Assembly: GCA_050480705.1 (NCBI GenBank)
Contig: JBJHAX010000010.1
Location: 3,423 to 67,422 of the forward strand
From: JBJHAX01 sp050480705
Lineage (GTDB): Bacteria > Actinomycetota > Nitriliruptoria > Nitriliruptorales > Nitriliruptoraceae
DNA length: 64,000 bases
Reading direction: 5' to 3'
Of this stretch, positions 28,811 through 36,956 are shown one piece after another. The first letter of the stretch is position 1. The number at the start of each line of letters is the position of its first letter. The notes under the pieces are model-generated. The model did not search any database. It was not told the origin of the DNA and worked only from the letters and a program-made list of their open reading frames with translations. A program made the translations under genes and the position numbers.

Positions 28811-29994
28811 CGCGCTGTCGCACGCTTCTGCGCGTCCGACATCACATCGATCCCCACGCCGCGCGCCGCCAGCTGTGCGGCCGCGACGCGTTCGTCCGCT
28901 TCGGCGTCGAGAAGGTGCACCCCGGCCGCGAGATCGCCGTGGGCGAGACGTTCCAGCGCTCGCAGCTGCAGCGCGAGCGACAGGTCCATGATCTCGATCG
29001 GGTTGCCCTCACCGGCGGTGGTGTTGACGCAGTGGCCGTCGGCGAGCACGTAGACCGTGACGTCCTCGGCAGGGTGGTAGGCACGCACGTTTGCGCGGAC
29101 CTGCTCGCCGACGTTGACGCCGCGCGTGTCGACCTCGGGCCGGCCCGCCCCGCCGACCGCGATGATCGCACCGTCTCGCATGCGGGCGAAGTGTCCGGCG
29201 GTGAGTGTCGCATCGACACCGGTGGCGGTGATGACGATCTCGGCGTCCCCGATGGCGTCGTCGAGCCGGCCGACGTCGTGGCCGTCGTGCAGTGCACGCA
29301 GGGCTCGCACAGGGTCGACCTCGGTGACGGTGACCTGCGCTCCGAGCGCGTGTGCGGTCGCGGCGATGCCGCGCCCGACCATGCCGTAGCCGGCGACGAG
29401 GACCCGGCGGCCCTGCAGCTGCAGATTTGTGGTGTCGAGCACAGCCATCACGACCGACTGCCCGGTGCCGTAGACGTTGTCGAACTCCAGCTTGGCGCGC
29501 GCGTCGTTGACCGCGATGCAGGCAACCGCGAGTTCGCCCGCCTTGGCCATCAGCCGCAGCGGCCGCACCCCGCTGGTGGTCTCCTCGGCGACGCCGACGA
29601 GCGTGTCGAGCACGTCGCGCCGGTGGCGGTGCACATGACGGGTCACAACAGCGCCGTCGTCGGCGAGCAGCTCGGGGTGGGTGTCGAGGAAGGCGTCGAG
29701 AAGCTCGCGCGCCCGCGCGTCGCCCGCACCGGGTTCTGCGAAGACACGCACTCCCGCTTCCCGCAGGGCCTGGACGACGCCGGGCTTGCTCGAGAAGGTG
29801 CTGCCGAGCACGGCCACTCGAGCACCGGCCTCGACGAGCGCCTCGACGAGGCAGGCGGTCTTGGGTTCGAGCGTGAGCGCGACCCCGACGCGGCGGCCTG
29901 CCAGTCGGCCCGACTCCCTGGCCTCTGTTGTCGCGGCGCGCAGCGCCGGCATGTGACTGGACGCGAAGTCGAGCATGCCCCTGTCGGCGCTCAC
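28804..29994 (-). CDS. S-adenosylhomocysteine hydrolase-like protein 1 (altered active site)
   Basis: 396 residues of the SAH hydrolase fold with the NAD motif VAGYGMVGRGIAA (202-209) and TEVDPVRALRALHDG. Conserved catalytic positions by alignment to human AHCY: Glu156 (Glu138 in AEETTSG), Asn181, Lys186, Asp190 and Asn191 (VNDARAKLEFDN). Lost positions: His55 is Thr41 (LTLEPKTA), His301 is replaced in GGAGRPEVD, and His353 is Asn (GNPIEIM). All three normally contact the adenosine part. It has no C-terminal KPDHYRY-type tail. It overlaps both neighbours. It may bind a different nucleoside or act only in a complex with protein 2. Confidence 0.8.
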   Translation of the reverse strand: MSADRGMLDFASSHMPALRAATTEARESGRLAGRRVGVALTLEPKTACLVEALVEAGARVAVLGSTFSSKPGVVQALREAGVRVFAEPGAGDARARELLDAFLDTHPELLADDGAVVTRHVHRHRRDVLDTLVGVAEETTSGVRPLRLMAKAGELAVACIAVNDARAKLEFDNVYGTGQSVVMAVLDTTNLQLQGRRVLVAGYGMVGRGIAATAHALGAQVTVTEVDPVRALRALHDGHDVGRLDDAIGDAEIVITATGVDATLTAGHFARMRDGAIIAVGGAGRPEVDTRGVNVGEQVRANVRAYHPAEDVTVYVLADGHCVNTTAGEGNPIEIMDLSLALQLRALERLAHGDLAAGVHLLDAEADERVAAAQLAARGVGIDVMSDAQKRATARW

Positions 29995-31268
29995 GGCCCG
30001 TCTGCTCCCAGCGTCTCCGTGTGTTCTGACGCGTCGAGCAGGCCGGCGAGCGTGTCCTGCCGGGCCGATTCGCGAGCATCCAGCACGATGCCGTGCTCGG
30101 CGAGCCTCGCCCGCGCGATCGCCTCATCGAGTTCGCGCGGGAACGCGTGGACACCGGCAGCGAGTCCGCCCAGCGCGAGCAGGTGGCAGGCGCACGCCTG
30201 GACCGCGAACGACAGGTCCATGATCTCGACCGGATGGCCGAGCCCGCCGGCGATGTTGACCAAGGCCCCGTGGGCCAGCACGTGAACGTCACGGGCCTGT
30301 CCGAGGCGGTAGCGGGTGACGCCGGGCCGAACGTCGTGGTGGTCCGTCGCCGCAGCGGCGATCGCACCGACGTCGATCTCGCGGTCGTGGTGGCCGGCGT
30401 TGGCGAGCACCACCCCGTCGGCGAGCAGGTCGATGTGTGATGCGTCGAGCGCGTCGACGCCGCCGGTCGAGGTGATCACGACGGAGGCGTCGGGCAGCAA
30501 CGTGGCCAGATCTGAGACCGTGTGCCCGTCCATGTGGGCCTCGAGGGCCCGGATCGGATCGACCTCGGCAACAGCGACGCGAGCACCGAGCTGGCGGGCG
30601 TAGGTGGCGATGCCGCGCCCCACCCAGCCGTAGCCAACGACGAGGAAGCGGCTGGCCGGCATCCGCAGATTGGTCAGCGCCAGCAGCGCCTGGATGGTCG
30701 ACTGGCCGGTTCCGTAGCGGTTGTCGAACAGGTGCTTGCATGCCGCGTCGTTTGCCGCGATCGCGGGCAGTGCGAGCTTCCCGTCGTCGTGCAGTCGCCG
30801 CAGCCGGGCGACACCGGTCGTCGTCTGCTCGGTCACCCCGTCGACTGTGTCCGCCGTACCGGCACGCACCATGCGGACCGTCAGTTCGGCGCCGTCGTCG
30901 ACGACCAGCTCAGGTCGTGTCGCGGCGACGGCCTCCAGGTCCTGCTCCCAGCGTTGCATGCCCGACAGGCGGCTGGAGTGGACGGCGATGCCACGGTCGA
31001 CGAGGGCTGCAGCGACGTCGTCGCGGGTGGTCGCGGGATTGGATCCGGCGACGGTCACCTGTGCCCCGGCGTCGGCGAGCACCGTTGCGAGGAACGCCGT
31101 CTTGGCTTCGAGGTGGACGACGACGGCGACACGCCGGCCGCGCAGCGCGCCGTCGGAGATGCGCTCGCGCACCCAGCGGTCGAGGACCGGCGAGTGTCTG
31201 CGCGCCCACTCGATCGCCCGATGCCCATCGGCGGCCAGCGCGGGGTCGGCGATCCGCGAGGCGATCAC
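29991..31268 (-). CDS. S-adenosylhomocysteine hydrolase-like protein 2 (archaeal-type)
   Basis: 425 residues. It follows the archaeal/Thermotoga type of SAH hydrolase: EWARRHSPVL, VHLEAKTAFL (His52), AANDAACKHLFDNRYGTGQS with Lys178 and Asp182, VVGYGWVGRGIATYA (NAD site) and DPIRALEAHMDGH. His293 (AGHHDREID) and His345 (GHPVEIM) are kept. The catalytic Glu156 equivalent is Gln148 (TEQTTTG). Archaeal enzymes of this type include M. jannaschii S-inosylhomocysteine hydrolase, which makes a deaminated substrate plausible. It has a GTG start overlapping the ABC ATPase by 4 bp, and overlaps protein 1 by 4 bp. Confidence 0.82.
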   Translation of the reverse strand: MIASRIADPALAADGHRAIEWARRHSPVLDRWVRERISDGALRGRRVAVVVHLEAKTAFLATVLADAGAQVTVAGSNPATTRDDVAAALVDRGIAVHSSRLSGMQRWEQDLEAVAATRPELVVDDGAELTVRMVRAGTADTVDGVTEQTTTGVARLRRLHDDGKLALPAIAANDAACKHLFDNRYGTGQSTIQALLALTNLRMPASRFLVVGYGWVGRGIATYARQLGARVAVAEVDPIRALEAHMDGHTVSDLATLLPDASVVITSTGGVDALDASHIDLLADGVVLANAGHHDREIDVGAIAAAATDHHDVRPGVTRYRLGQARDVHVLAHGALVNIAGGLGHPVEIMDLSFAVQACACHLLALGGLAAGVHAFPRELDEAIARARLAEHGIVLDARESARQDTLAGLLDASEHTETLGADGP

Positions 31269-32017
31269 AGCCGCCCCGCCTCGATGATGCGCTGCAGGAA
31301 CTGCCGGGTGCGCGGATGCTGCGGGTCACTGAGCATCTGCTGGGCAGGACCCTCCTCGAAGATCCTCCCCTCTTCGAGAAAGCACACCCTGTCGGCGACG
31401 TCGCGGGCGAACCCCATCTCGTGGGTGACGATGATCATCGTCATCCCCTGCGCCTTGAGGTCGCGGATGACCGAGAGCACGCCGCCGATCAGTTCAGGAT
31501 CGAGCGCTGCGGTGATCTCGTCGAGCAGCAGTACATCCGGGTTGGTCGCCAGAGCACGGACGATCGCGACCCGCTGCTGCTGGCCTCCCGACAGCTGCTC
31601 GGGGTACGAGCGGGAGAATCCTTCCATGCCGAGCAGCTCGAGCAGCTCGTGGGCACGGGCTTCGGCGCTGGCGCGGCCGACACCGTGGACCTTGCGCGGC
31701 GCGAGCGTGATGTTGTCGAGCACGTTCATGTGCGGAAAGAGGTTGAACGCCTGGAAGACGATCCCGATGCGCTTGCGCAGCCCGGTCCTGCCGAACGAGG
31801 GGTCGTCGACCGGCACGCCGTCGATGCGGATGGTGCCGTGATCGAACGCCACGAGCTGGTTGATGCAGCGGAGCAGCGTGGACTTGCCCGAGCCGGATGC
31901 CCCGATGAGGCAGACCACTTCGTGTTCGGCGACGTCGAGGAACACCTCGTCGAGGACGAGCACGTCGCCGTAGTACTTGGTCAGGTCCTCGATGGACACC
32001 CGGGGGATCACGGTCAC
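31265..32017 (-). CDS. Polar amino-acid-type ABC transporter, ATP-binding protein
   Basis: 250-residue ABC ATPase of the GlnQ/HisP family. Walker A is GASGSGKST, Q-loop VFQAFNLFPHMNVLDNI, signature LSGGQQQRVAIVRAL, Walker B VLLLDEITAALDPE, and the switch His is in IIVTHEMGFARDVADRVCFLEEGRI. The last two are characteristic of amino-acid uptake ATPases. The GTG at 32017 overlaps the permease stop by 4 bp (GTGA). It powers the permease encoded directly upstream. Confidence 0.93.
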   Translation of the reverse strand: MTVIPRVSIEDLTKYYGDVLVLDEVFLDVAEHEVVCLIGASGSGKSTLLRCINQLVAFDHGTIRIDGVPVDDPSFGRTGLRKRIGIVFQAFNLFPHMNVLDNITLAPRKVHGVGRASAEARAHELLELLGMEGFSRSYPEQLSGGQQQRVAIVRALATNPDVLLLDEITAALDPELIGGVLSVIRDLKAQGMTMIIVTHEMGFARDVADRVCFLEEGRIFEEGPAQQMLSDPQHPRTRQFLQRIIEAGRL

Positions 32018-32922
32018 AGCGTCCTCTGGAGACGTCGTTCCTGGTCGCGGCGTGCGACGTGGTCGGTGAAACGTGCCATCGGGATCGTGGCGAGAAGGAA
32101 CAGGATCGTCGCGGCGATCATGGACGAGAAGTTGAACGTGCGTGCCGTGTAGATCTGCGCTTCGCGCACCGCCTCGCGCACACCGATCACGCTGAGCAGG
32201 GCGACGTCCTTCTGCAGCGCGACGGCGAGGTTGAGCAGTGCAGGCACGACGTTGCGGATCGCCTGCGGGATGATCGCGTACCGCAGCGTCTGCCACTGGG
32301 TCAGCCCCAGCGCCTTCGCCGCGGCGCGCTGACCGTCGTGCACGGCCTCCATCCCCGAGCGGTACACCTCGGAGGCGTACGCGGCGTAGCCCAGGACCAG
32401 TGCGACGGTCCCCCAGAACAACCGGCTGGTGGGCAGGCCGGGCAGCTGCAGCGCAGGCACGCCGAATCCGAACAGCAGCACGAGCAGCAGCGACGGCATG
32501 CCGCGGAACAGGTCGATGTAGACGATCGAGAAGACGCGCAGGGGCGCCGCCCACGGTCCCGTCAGTGAGCGCGTCACCGCGATGATCAGCGCCCACGCTG
32601 CGATGAAGACGAGCGAGACGGCCCACACGCGCAGGTTGACGAGGAAGCCGGCCCACACCTGGGGGAAGGCGTCGAGGACCGCGTCCCAGTCGAAGAACTG
32701 CCGCCGGATCAGCGGCCAGTACTCGGCGGAGGTCACCACCCTGACCACGACCCAGACGGCGACGGCCGTCGTGACGACGCTGATCACGATCGGGACGTAG
32801 CGCTCCCTGGGGGTCAGGGTCGCCGCCGCCGGCGGCCTCGGCGCCCGGCGTGCGGCGGCACTGTTCACCGCCGGCGTGTCGCCGGGCGTGTGGCCTTCGG
32901 GCCGCTCGGATTCGTCCACCAC
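32014..32922 (-). CDS. Polar amino-acid-type ABC transporter, permease
   Basis: About 302 residues with a Pro/Ala-rich cytoplasmic N terminus and at least six hydrophobic segments. The EAA loop that docks with the ATPase is EAVHDGQRAAAKALGLTQWQTLRYAIIPQAIRNVVPAL, a HisM/GlnP-type signature. SIVYIDLFRGMPSLLLVL is the usual RGTP-like segment. One permease gene is present, so a homodimer is expected. The GTG at 32922 was chosen because GGAGG lies 8 nt upstream; starts up to 32979 are possible. Confidence 0.9.
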   Translation of the reverse strand: MVDESERPEGHTPGDTPAVNSAAARRAPRPPAAATLTPRERYVPIVISVVTTAVAVWVVVRVVTSAEYWPLIRRQFFDWDAVLDAFPQVWAGFLVNLRVWAVSLVFIAAWALIIAVTRSLTGPWAAPLRVFSIVYIDLFRGMPSLLLVLLFGFGVPALQLPGLPTSRLFWGTVALVLGYAAYASEVYRSGMEAVHDGQRAAAKALGLTQWQTLRYAIIPQAIRNVVPALLNLAVALQKDVALLSVIGVREAVREAQIYTARTFNFSSMIAATILFLLATIPMARFTDHVARRDQERRLQRTL

Positions 32923-33004
32923 CGACTCCGCCTCCACTCGCCGGTCGTGCCAGGCCGTCCGCTTCAGCGCCCACGTCACGGCGCACCGGGGTCGTGGTAC
33001 GCAT

Positions 33005-33045
33005 GATGGCATGCCGCACCTCGCGGTGAGGCGCGGCATGCCATC
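33005..33045 (-). terminator. Strong stem-loop between binding-protein and permease genes
   Basis: A perfect 13-bp stem (GATGGCATGCCGC with its exact complement) encloses a 15-nt loop. It starts 25 bp after the binding-protein stop. Intercistronic hairpins here usually limit read-through or protect the upstream mRNA, giving more binding protein than membrane components. No T tract, so partial termination or RNA stabilisation is more likely than full termination. Confidence 0.6.
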
Positions 33046-33069
33046 GTGTTCACCCTTGAGCGCGAGGCA

Positions 33070-33978
33070 TCAGCCGCTGATGAAGGGGATCTCCTCCTCC
33101 GGCAGCAGGTACTGCTCGATCAGGTCGTCGACGACCCCCGCAGCGATGATCGCCTCGAGCCCTTCGTTGACGCAGTCGACGTACTCGTTGCCCTGCTCGA
33201 ACAGCAGGCCGTGGCCCGTGTCGTTCGGGTCGGCCGGCAGGATCGCGACGATGTCGGCCTCCGGGATCTGCACGGCCGTCGCGAACAGGGCGGTCGGCAG
33301 CGCAGCGACGGTGGCGTCGATCTGCCCGCCGAGCAGCGCCTGGAAGGTGCCCGCCTGGTCGTCGAACACCGCGACGTCCTCAGCACCGATCAGGTCCTCG
33401 ATGTAGTCGAGGTCGGTCGTGCCGATGGTCGCGCCCCAGTTCGCCTCACGCAGTTCCTCGAACGTCTCCGCGCCGATGACTGCGCTGTCGGGAAGCGCGA
33501 TGAGCGCCTTGTCGGGCTGGAAGTAGACGATCGAGAAGTCGACGATCTCCTGGCGCTCCTCGGTCACCGAGATCTGCTGGATGCCGAAGTCATACGGCTT
33601 CGGCCCGGGAGCGATCGCCTCCTCGAAGGTCTGGCCGACCCACTCGACGTCCTCGTAGGCGAACCCGAGCTCTTCGGCCAACGCGTACACGAGGCCGTTC
33701 TCGAAGCCTTCACCGCCGTACGGGTCGTCGTCGAGCATCCAGGGCGGGAACACCGGATCGCCCGTGCCGACCGTCAGCTGGCCGGGCTCGAACAGCGCCG
33801 GGTGGTCCGGGCCGCACGTCTCGGCAGCGGCCTCCTCCTCGGCGGGCTCCTCGGCCGGCGCCTCGTCCGCAGGTTCCTCGACAGGCGTTTCGTCGACGAC
33901 CTCGTCGGGTGCGTCGTCGCCGCACGCTGCGAGCACCATCGCGGCGACCGCCAGCAGGGAAAAGATCTTGTGTCGCAT
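33070..33978 (-). CDS. Substrate-binding lipoprotein of polar amino-acid-type ABC transporter
   Basis: 302 residues. A lipoprotein signal with lipobox VLAAC (Cys19) is followed by a Glu/Pro/Ala-rich linker to about residue 55, then a type II periplasmic-binding fold. GTGDPVFPPWMLDD starts the domain, and YDFGIQQISVTEERQEIVDFSIVYFQ is the PAAT hinge motif. This family binds the alpha-amino and alpha-carboxyl groups of its ligand; side-chain specificity cannot be read. AAGGAGGC lies 8 nt before the ATG. First gene of the operon with the two SAH-hydrolase-like genes and the amidohydrolase. The 281-bp divergent region to 34260 should hold both promoters; no clear boxes seen. Confidence 0.92.
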   Translation of the reverse strand: MRHKIFSLLAVAAMVLAACGDDAPDEVVDETPVEEPADEAPAEEPAEEEAAAETCGPDHPALFEPGQLTVGTGDPVFPPWMLDDDPYGGEGFENGLVYALAEELGFAYEDVEWVGQTFEEAIAPGPKPYDFGIQQISVTEERQEIVDFSIVYFQPDKALIALPDSAVIGAETFEELREANWGATIGTTDLDYIEDLIGAEDVAVFDDQAGTFQALLGGQIDATVAALPTALFATAVQIPEADIVAILPADPNDTGHGLLFEQGNEYVDCVNEGLEAIIAAGVVDDLIEQYLLPEEEIPFISG

Positions 33979-34259
33979 TCCTACTCGCCTCCTTGGTTCC
34001 CCGCCGTCCGCTCCAGTCGCGGATTCGGCGACGAACTCAACGACGCACGCTAGCCCGTCCTACTACCGGGGCCATAGGTTGACGGGCAAACTCATCGAAC
34101 CGGTGCAGCGTCGGTCACGTCCGCCGGCAGGCGGGCCGCGGCGTCGGCATCGGTCGCGCCAGGCACGCCGACGGCCCGCAAGCGCATGTACGGTCGCCGC
34201 GGCCTTCGGCACGACAACCGACGAGAAGTCGCAGCGACATCGACCCGAGGGGTCCGGAC

Positions 34260-34622
34260 ATGACCAGCGCGGCTATGGATGTCTCGACGGCTCGGCGCAA
34301 GGACGACGACGCCGTCGCACCGATCGGCTTCGTCGCGCTCAGCCGCTTCGAAGTGCGTGAAGGCTGGGAGGGCGACGTCACAGCGGCGTTTCGGTCACGA
34401 CCACATCTGGTCGATGACGCGCCTGGTTTCGTGCGCCTCGAGGTGCTGCGCCCGAACGACAGACCGACCGAGTTCTGGCTGTTCACCTACTGGACCGACG
34501 AGGCGTCGTTTCTCACCTGGCATCGCGACCACCGCAAGCAGGCGCACCACGCCATCCCGAAGGGCCTCAAGTTGGTGCCGGGATCGGCCCGGGTCGACCA
34601 CCTCGACCACGTCGCGTCATGA
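34260..34622 (+). CDS. Antibiotic-biosynthesis-monooxygenase (ABM) domain protein
   Basis: 120 residues. After a charged N-terminal tail comes a dimeric ferredoxin-like ABM domain: IGFVALSRFEVREGWEGDVTAAF, DAPGFVRLEVLRPND, and the family's FWLFTYWTDEASFLTWHRDHR. Members include haem-degrading and quinol monooxygenases as well as small sensors, and no catalytic claim can be made. The ATG has GAGGGG 8 nt upstream. The stop overlaps the start of the cobalamin-binding protein gene by 4 bp, so it is the first gene of a three-gene operon with that sensor and a kinase. Confidence 0.82.
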   Translation: MTSAAMDVSTARRKDDDAVAPIGFVALSRFEVREGWEGDVTAAFRSRPHLVDDAPGFVRLEVLRPNDRPTEFWLFTYWTDEASFLTWHRDHRKQAHHAIPKGLKLVPGSARVDHLDHVAS

Positions 34623-35689
34623 GCAACAACACGGCGCGCGGGGACGCGGATGGCCTGGCGGCCGGGATCCTCACGCAAATCGACACGCTGGCCACGACGA
34701 TCAGCCGACGCCACCTCGACGCACACCCATCCCTGCGGGCGCGCTATCCCGACACGGCCGAGCAGCGTTGCGCTGAGGACACCGCGCACCACCTTCGGCA
34801 TCTCGCCGCCGCGTTGAGCACGGGCCGCGACGAGCTGTTCACGGGCTACGTGCGCTGGGCCGCCGACCTGATGACGGGCCTGGGTATGGCGACCGACGAC
34901 CTGGCCAGCCACCTCGACACGACCGCCGAGGTCCTCGACGAGGTGTTCGACGGGACCGCCGACGCGATCGCGTGCATCGAGCGGGCACATAACGAAGCCG
35001 GGGGCGAAACGGCCAAGGAGACGTCGTTCCTCGACACGGCCACCACTGGCCGCACCGCGGCATTGGCGCGTGACTTCCTCGCCGCGCTGCTCGCGGGGCA
35101 GCGAGCAGACGCGATCCGGATGATCATCGACGCGGCAGACGACGGCCTCGATCTCGAGACCATCTACCTCGAGGTGTTCCAGCCGTGTCTGCGCGAGGTC
35201 GGACGACTGTGGCAGACGAGGCGGATCAGCGTCGCGCAGGAGCATCTGGTGACTGCGGCAACACAGGTGGCGATGGCACAGTTGTATCCGAGGGTGTTCG
35301 CCACGGAGCGGAACGGCCACTCCGCCGTCGTCGTCAGCGTCGGCGGGGAACTGCACGAACTGGGTGGCCGCATGGTCGCCGACATCTTCGAGTTGCGCGG
35401 CTGGACGACACATTTCACCGGCGCGGACACGCCGACCCGCGCGCTCATCGAGCTCGTGGAGCGCACCGGAGCGGAACTGGTTGCGATCTCGGCGACGATC
35501 GGCGCGCACGTCCCCACCGTCGCCGCAACGATCGCAGCGCTTCGGCGCCTGGGCGACCTCACCATCCTCGTCGGGGGCCGCCCCTTCCTCGAGCTTCCCG
35601 ACCTGTGGCGATCCATCGGTGCGGACGGAACCGCCATCGACGCCGTGCGCGCCGTCGATGTGGCGCACGACCTGCTCGATGCCGCATGA
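34619..35689 (+). CDS. Cobalamin-binding sensor protein, CarH-like light-sensor module without DNA-binding domain
   Basis: 356 residues. Residues 1-130 form a helical N-terminal domain of unknown type. Residues 140-225 form a B12-binding cap domain with the motif W198-x9-E208-H209 (WQTRRISVAQEH), the Wx9EH signature of adenosylcobalamin photoreceptors of the CarH/LitR type. Residues 235-356 form a B12-binding Rossmann domain with ELHELG (His246 as lower cobalt ligand, ExHxxG). The residue after W198 is Gln, where Thermus CarH has the His that ligates cobalt after illumination. There is no MerR-type helix-turn-helix. Overlaps of 4 bp on both sides tie it to the ABM protein and the kinase. Confidence 0.85.
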   Translation: MSNNTARGDADGLAAGILTQIDTLATTISRRHLDAHPSLRARYPDTAEQRCAEDTAHHLRHLAAALSTGRDELFTGYVRWAADLMTGLGMATDDLASHLDTTAEVLDEVFDGTADAIACIERAHNEAGGETAKETSFLDTATTGRTAALARDFLAALLAGQRADAIRMIIDAADDGLDLETIYLEVFQPCLREVGRLWQTRRISVAQEHLVTAATQVAMAQLYPRVFATERNGHSAVVVSVGGELHELGGRMVADIFELRGWTTHFTGADTPTRALIELVERTGAELVAISATIGAHVPTVAATIAALRRLGDLTILVGGRPFLELPDLWRSIGADGTAIDAVRAVDVAHDLLDAA

Positions 35690-36927
35690 GCACCCGCCGC
35701 CAAGCTCGCTCGATACGGCCGGCTCCCAGCCGCGGTCTCGCGCTGCTGTGCCACGCGGACGGGACCGTGGCCGACGTGCTCGTCGACGACATCGGTGTGA
35801 GTGCGCCGACGGTCGTCGCCGAGGTATTCGACGGGGCGAGCATCCCCGATGCCCTGTCGCTGCTGCGCGAGATCGAGCATCGTCGGCTGGCCGCACCGTG
35901 GCGCCTGACCGTCGTCGATACGCGCGGCACGACGAGCACGCTGGTGTTCATCGGCGCCGACGCAACCGACGAACCAGACGGGCAACGCCGCCTGCTCCTT
36001 CTCGGAGCTGATGACGCCGAAGGGATGCGCCAGCTCACCCGCCGCGTCGGTCCCCACACCGACGCCGGTGAACAGGTCACCCTGGCACGACTCGCAGCGA
36101 CGATCACCGAGCCCGGCAGCGACGCAGACGAGGCGGCGATCCACGAACTGAGCCGCATGAACAACGAGCTCGTGGCGCTGCAGCGCGAACTCAACGGCGC
36201 CAACGCCGCGCTGCAGCGCTACGACCGGCGGCGCGACGAGATGCTGGGCATGCTCGCGCACGATCTGCGCAACCCGCTCGGTTCGATCGGTGCGTACGCA
36301 CAGACCCTGCACTACCAGCTTGGCGACGCACTCGACGAACGCAGCGCACGCCTCCTCGAGCGGATCGCCGGGCTGAGTGGGCGGATGCTCGAAGTCGTCG
36401 AAGACATGCTCGATGTCGCCGCGGTCCGCAACGAACAACTGCGACTCGACCTCGAGGAAACCGACCTGTGTCGCGCGCTGGCCGATGTCGCCGAGACCTA
36501 CCGGCCCAGCGCTGAACGCAAGGGCATCGAGATCGTGTTCGACGTCGCCCCGGGCGAGCAGGACGCAATCCGGCTGACGATCGATGTGAGCCGGATGCGC
36601 CAGGTGTTCGAAAACCTCATCAGCAACGCGATCAAGTACTCGCCCGTGGACGACGGTGCGACGATCCGGCTCGCGTGCAGCGACGAGGGCGACCGGGTCG
36701 TCATCGAGGTGGCCGACGAGGGTGTGGGCATTCCAGCCGACGAGCGTGAGCGGGTGTTCGAACCCTTCGCGACGACCAGCAGCACGCCGACCGGCGGCGA
36801 AGCCAGCACCGGGCTCGGCCTCGCAATCGCGCTGAGTGTGGTGCGTGCCCACGGGGGAACCCTCGACTTCCGCGACAACGACGCGGGTGGCACGACGTTC
36901 AGCGTGGTGCTCCCGCGACACCCGTGA
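35686..36927 (+). CDS. Soluble sensor histidine kinase
   Basis: 413 residues without transmembrane segments. The N-terminal 140 residues are a sensory region of uncertain fold. A coiled coil follows (about 148-185, ELSRMNNELVALQRELN), then HisKA with His192 in MLAHDLRNPLGSI, and HATPase with FENLISNAIKYS (N box), VADEGVGIP (G1) and STGLGLAIA (G2). All catalytic motifs are intact. No response regulator lies next to it. Operon position after the cobalamin-binding sensor suggests the sensor controls kinase activity in the cytoplasm. Confidence 0.92.
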   Translation: MSTRRQARSIRPAPSRGLALLCHADGTVADVLVDDIGVSAPTVVAEVFDGASIPDALSLLREIEHRRLAAPWRLTVVDTRGTTSTLVFIGADATDEPDGQRRLLLLGADDAEGMRQLTRRVGPHTDAGEQVTLARLAATITEPGSDADEAAIHELSRMNNELVALQRELNGANAALQRYDRRRDEMLGMLAHDLRNPLGSIGAYAQTLHYQLGDALDERSARLLERIAGLSGRMLEVVEDMLDVAAVRNEQLRLDLEETDLCRALADVAETYRPSAERKGIEIVFDVAPGEQDAIRLTIDVSRMRQVFENLISNAIKYSPVDDGATIRLACSDEGDRVVIEVADEGVGIPADERERVFEPFATTSSTPTGGEASTGLGLAIALSVVRAHGGTLDFRDNDAGGTTFSVVLPRHP

Positions 36928-36956
36928 TTCGCGCCACACCGCCGCCTGACCACACG

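Noticed and set aside
33979..34259. Cobalamin riboswitch upstream of the B12-binding sensor
   Set aside because: No B12 box or matching structure seen in the leader.
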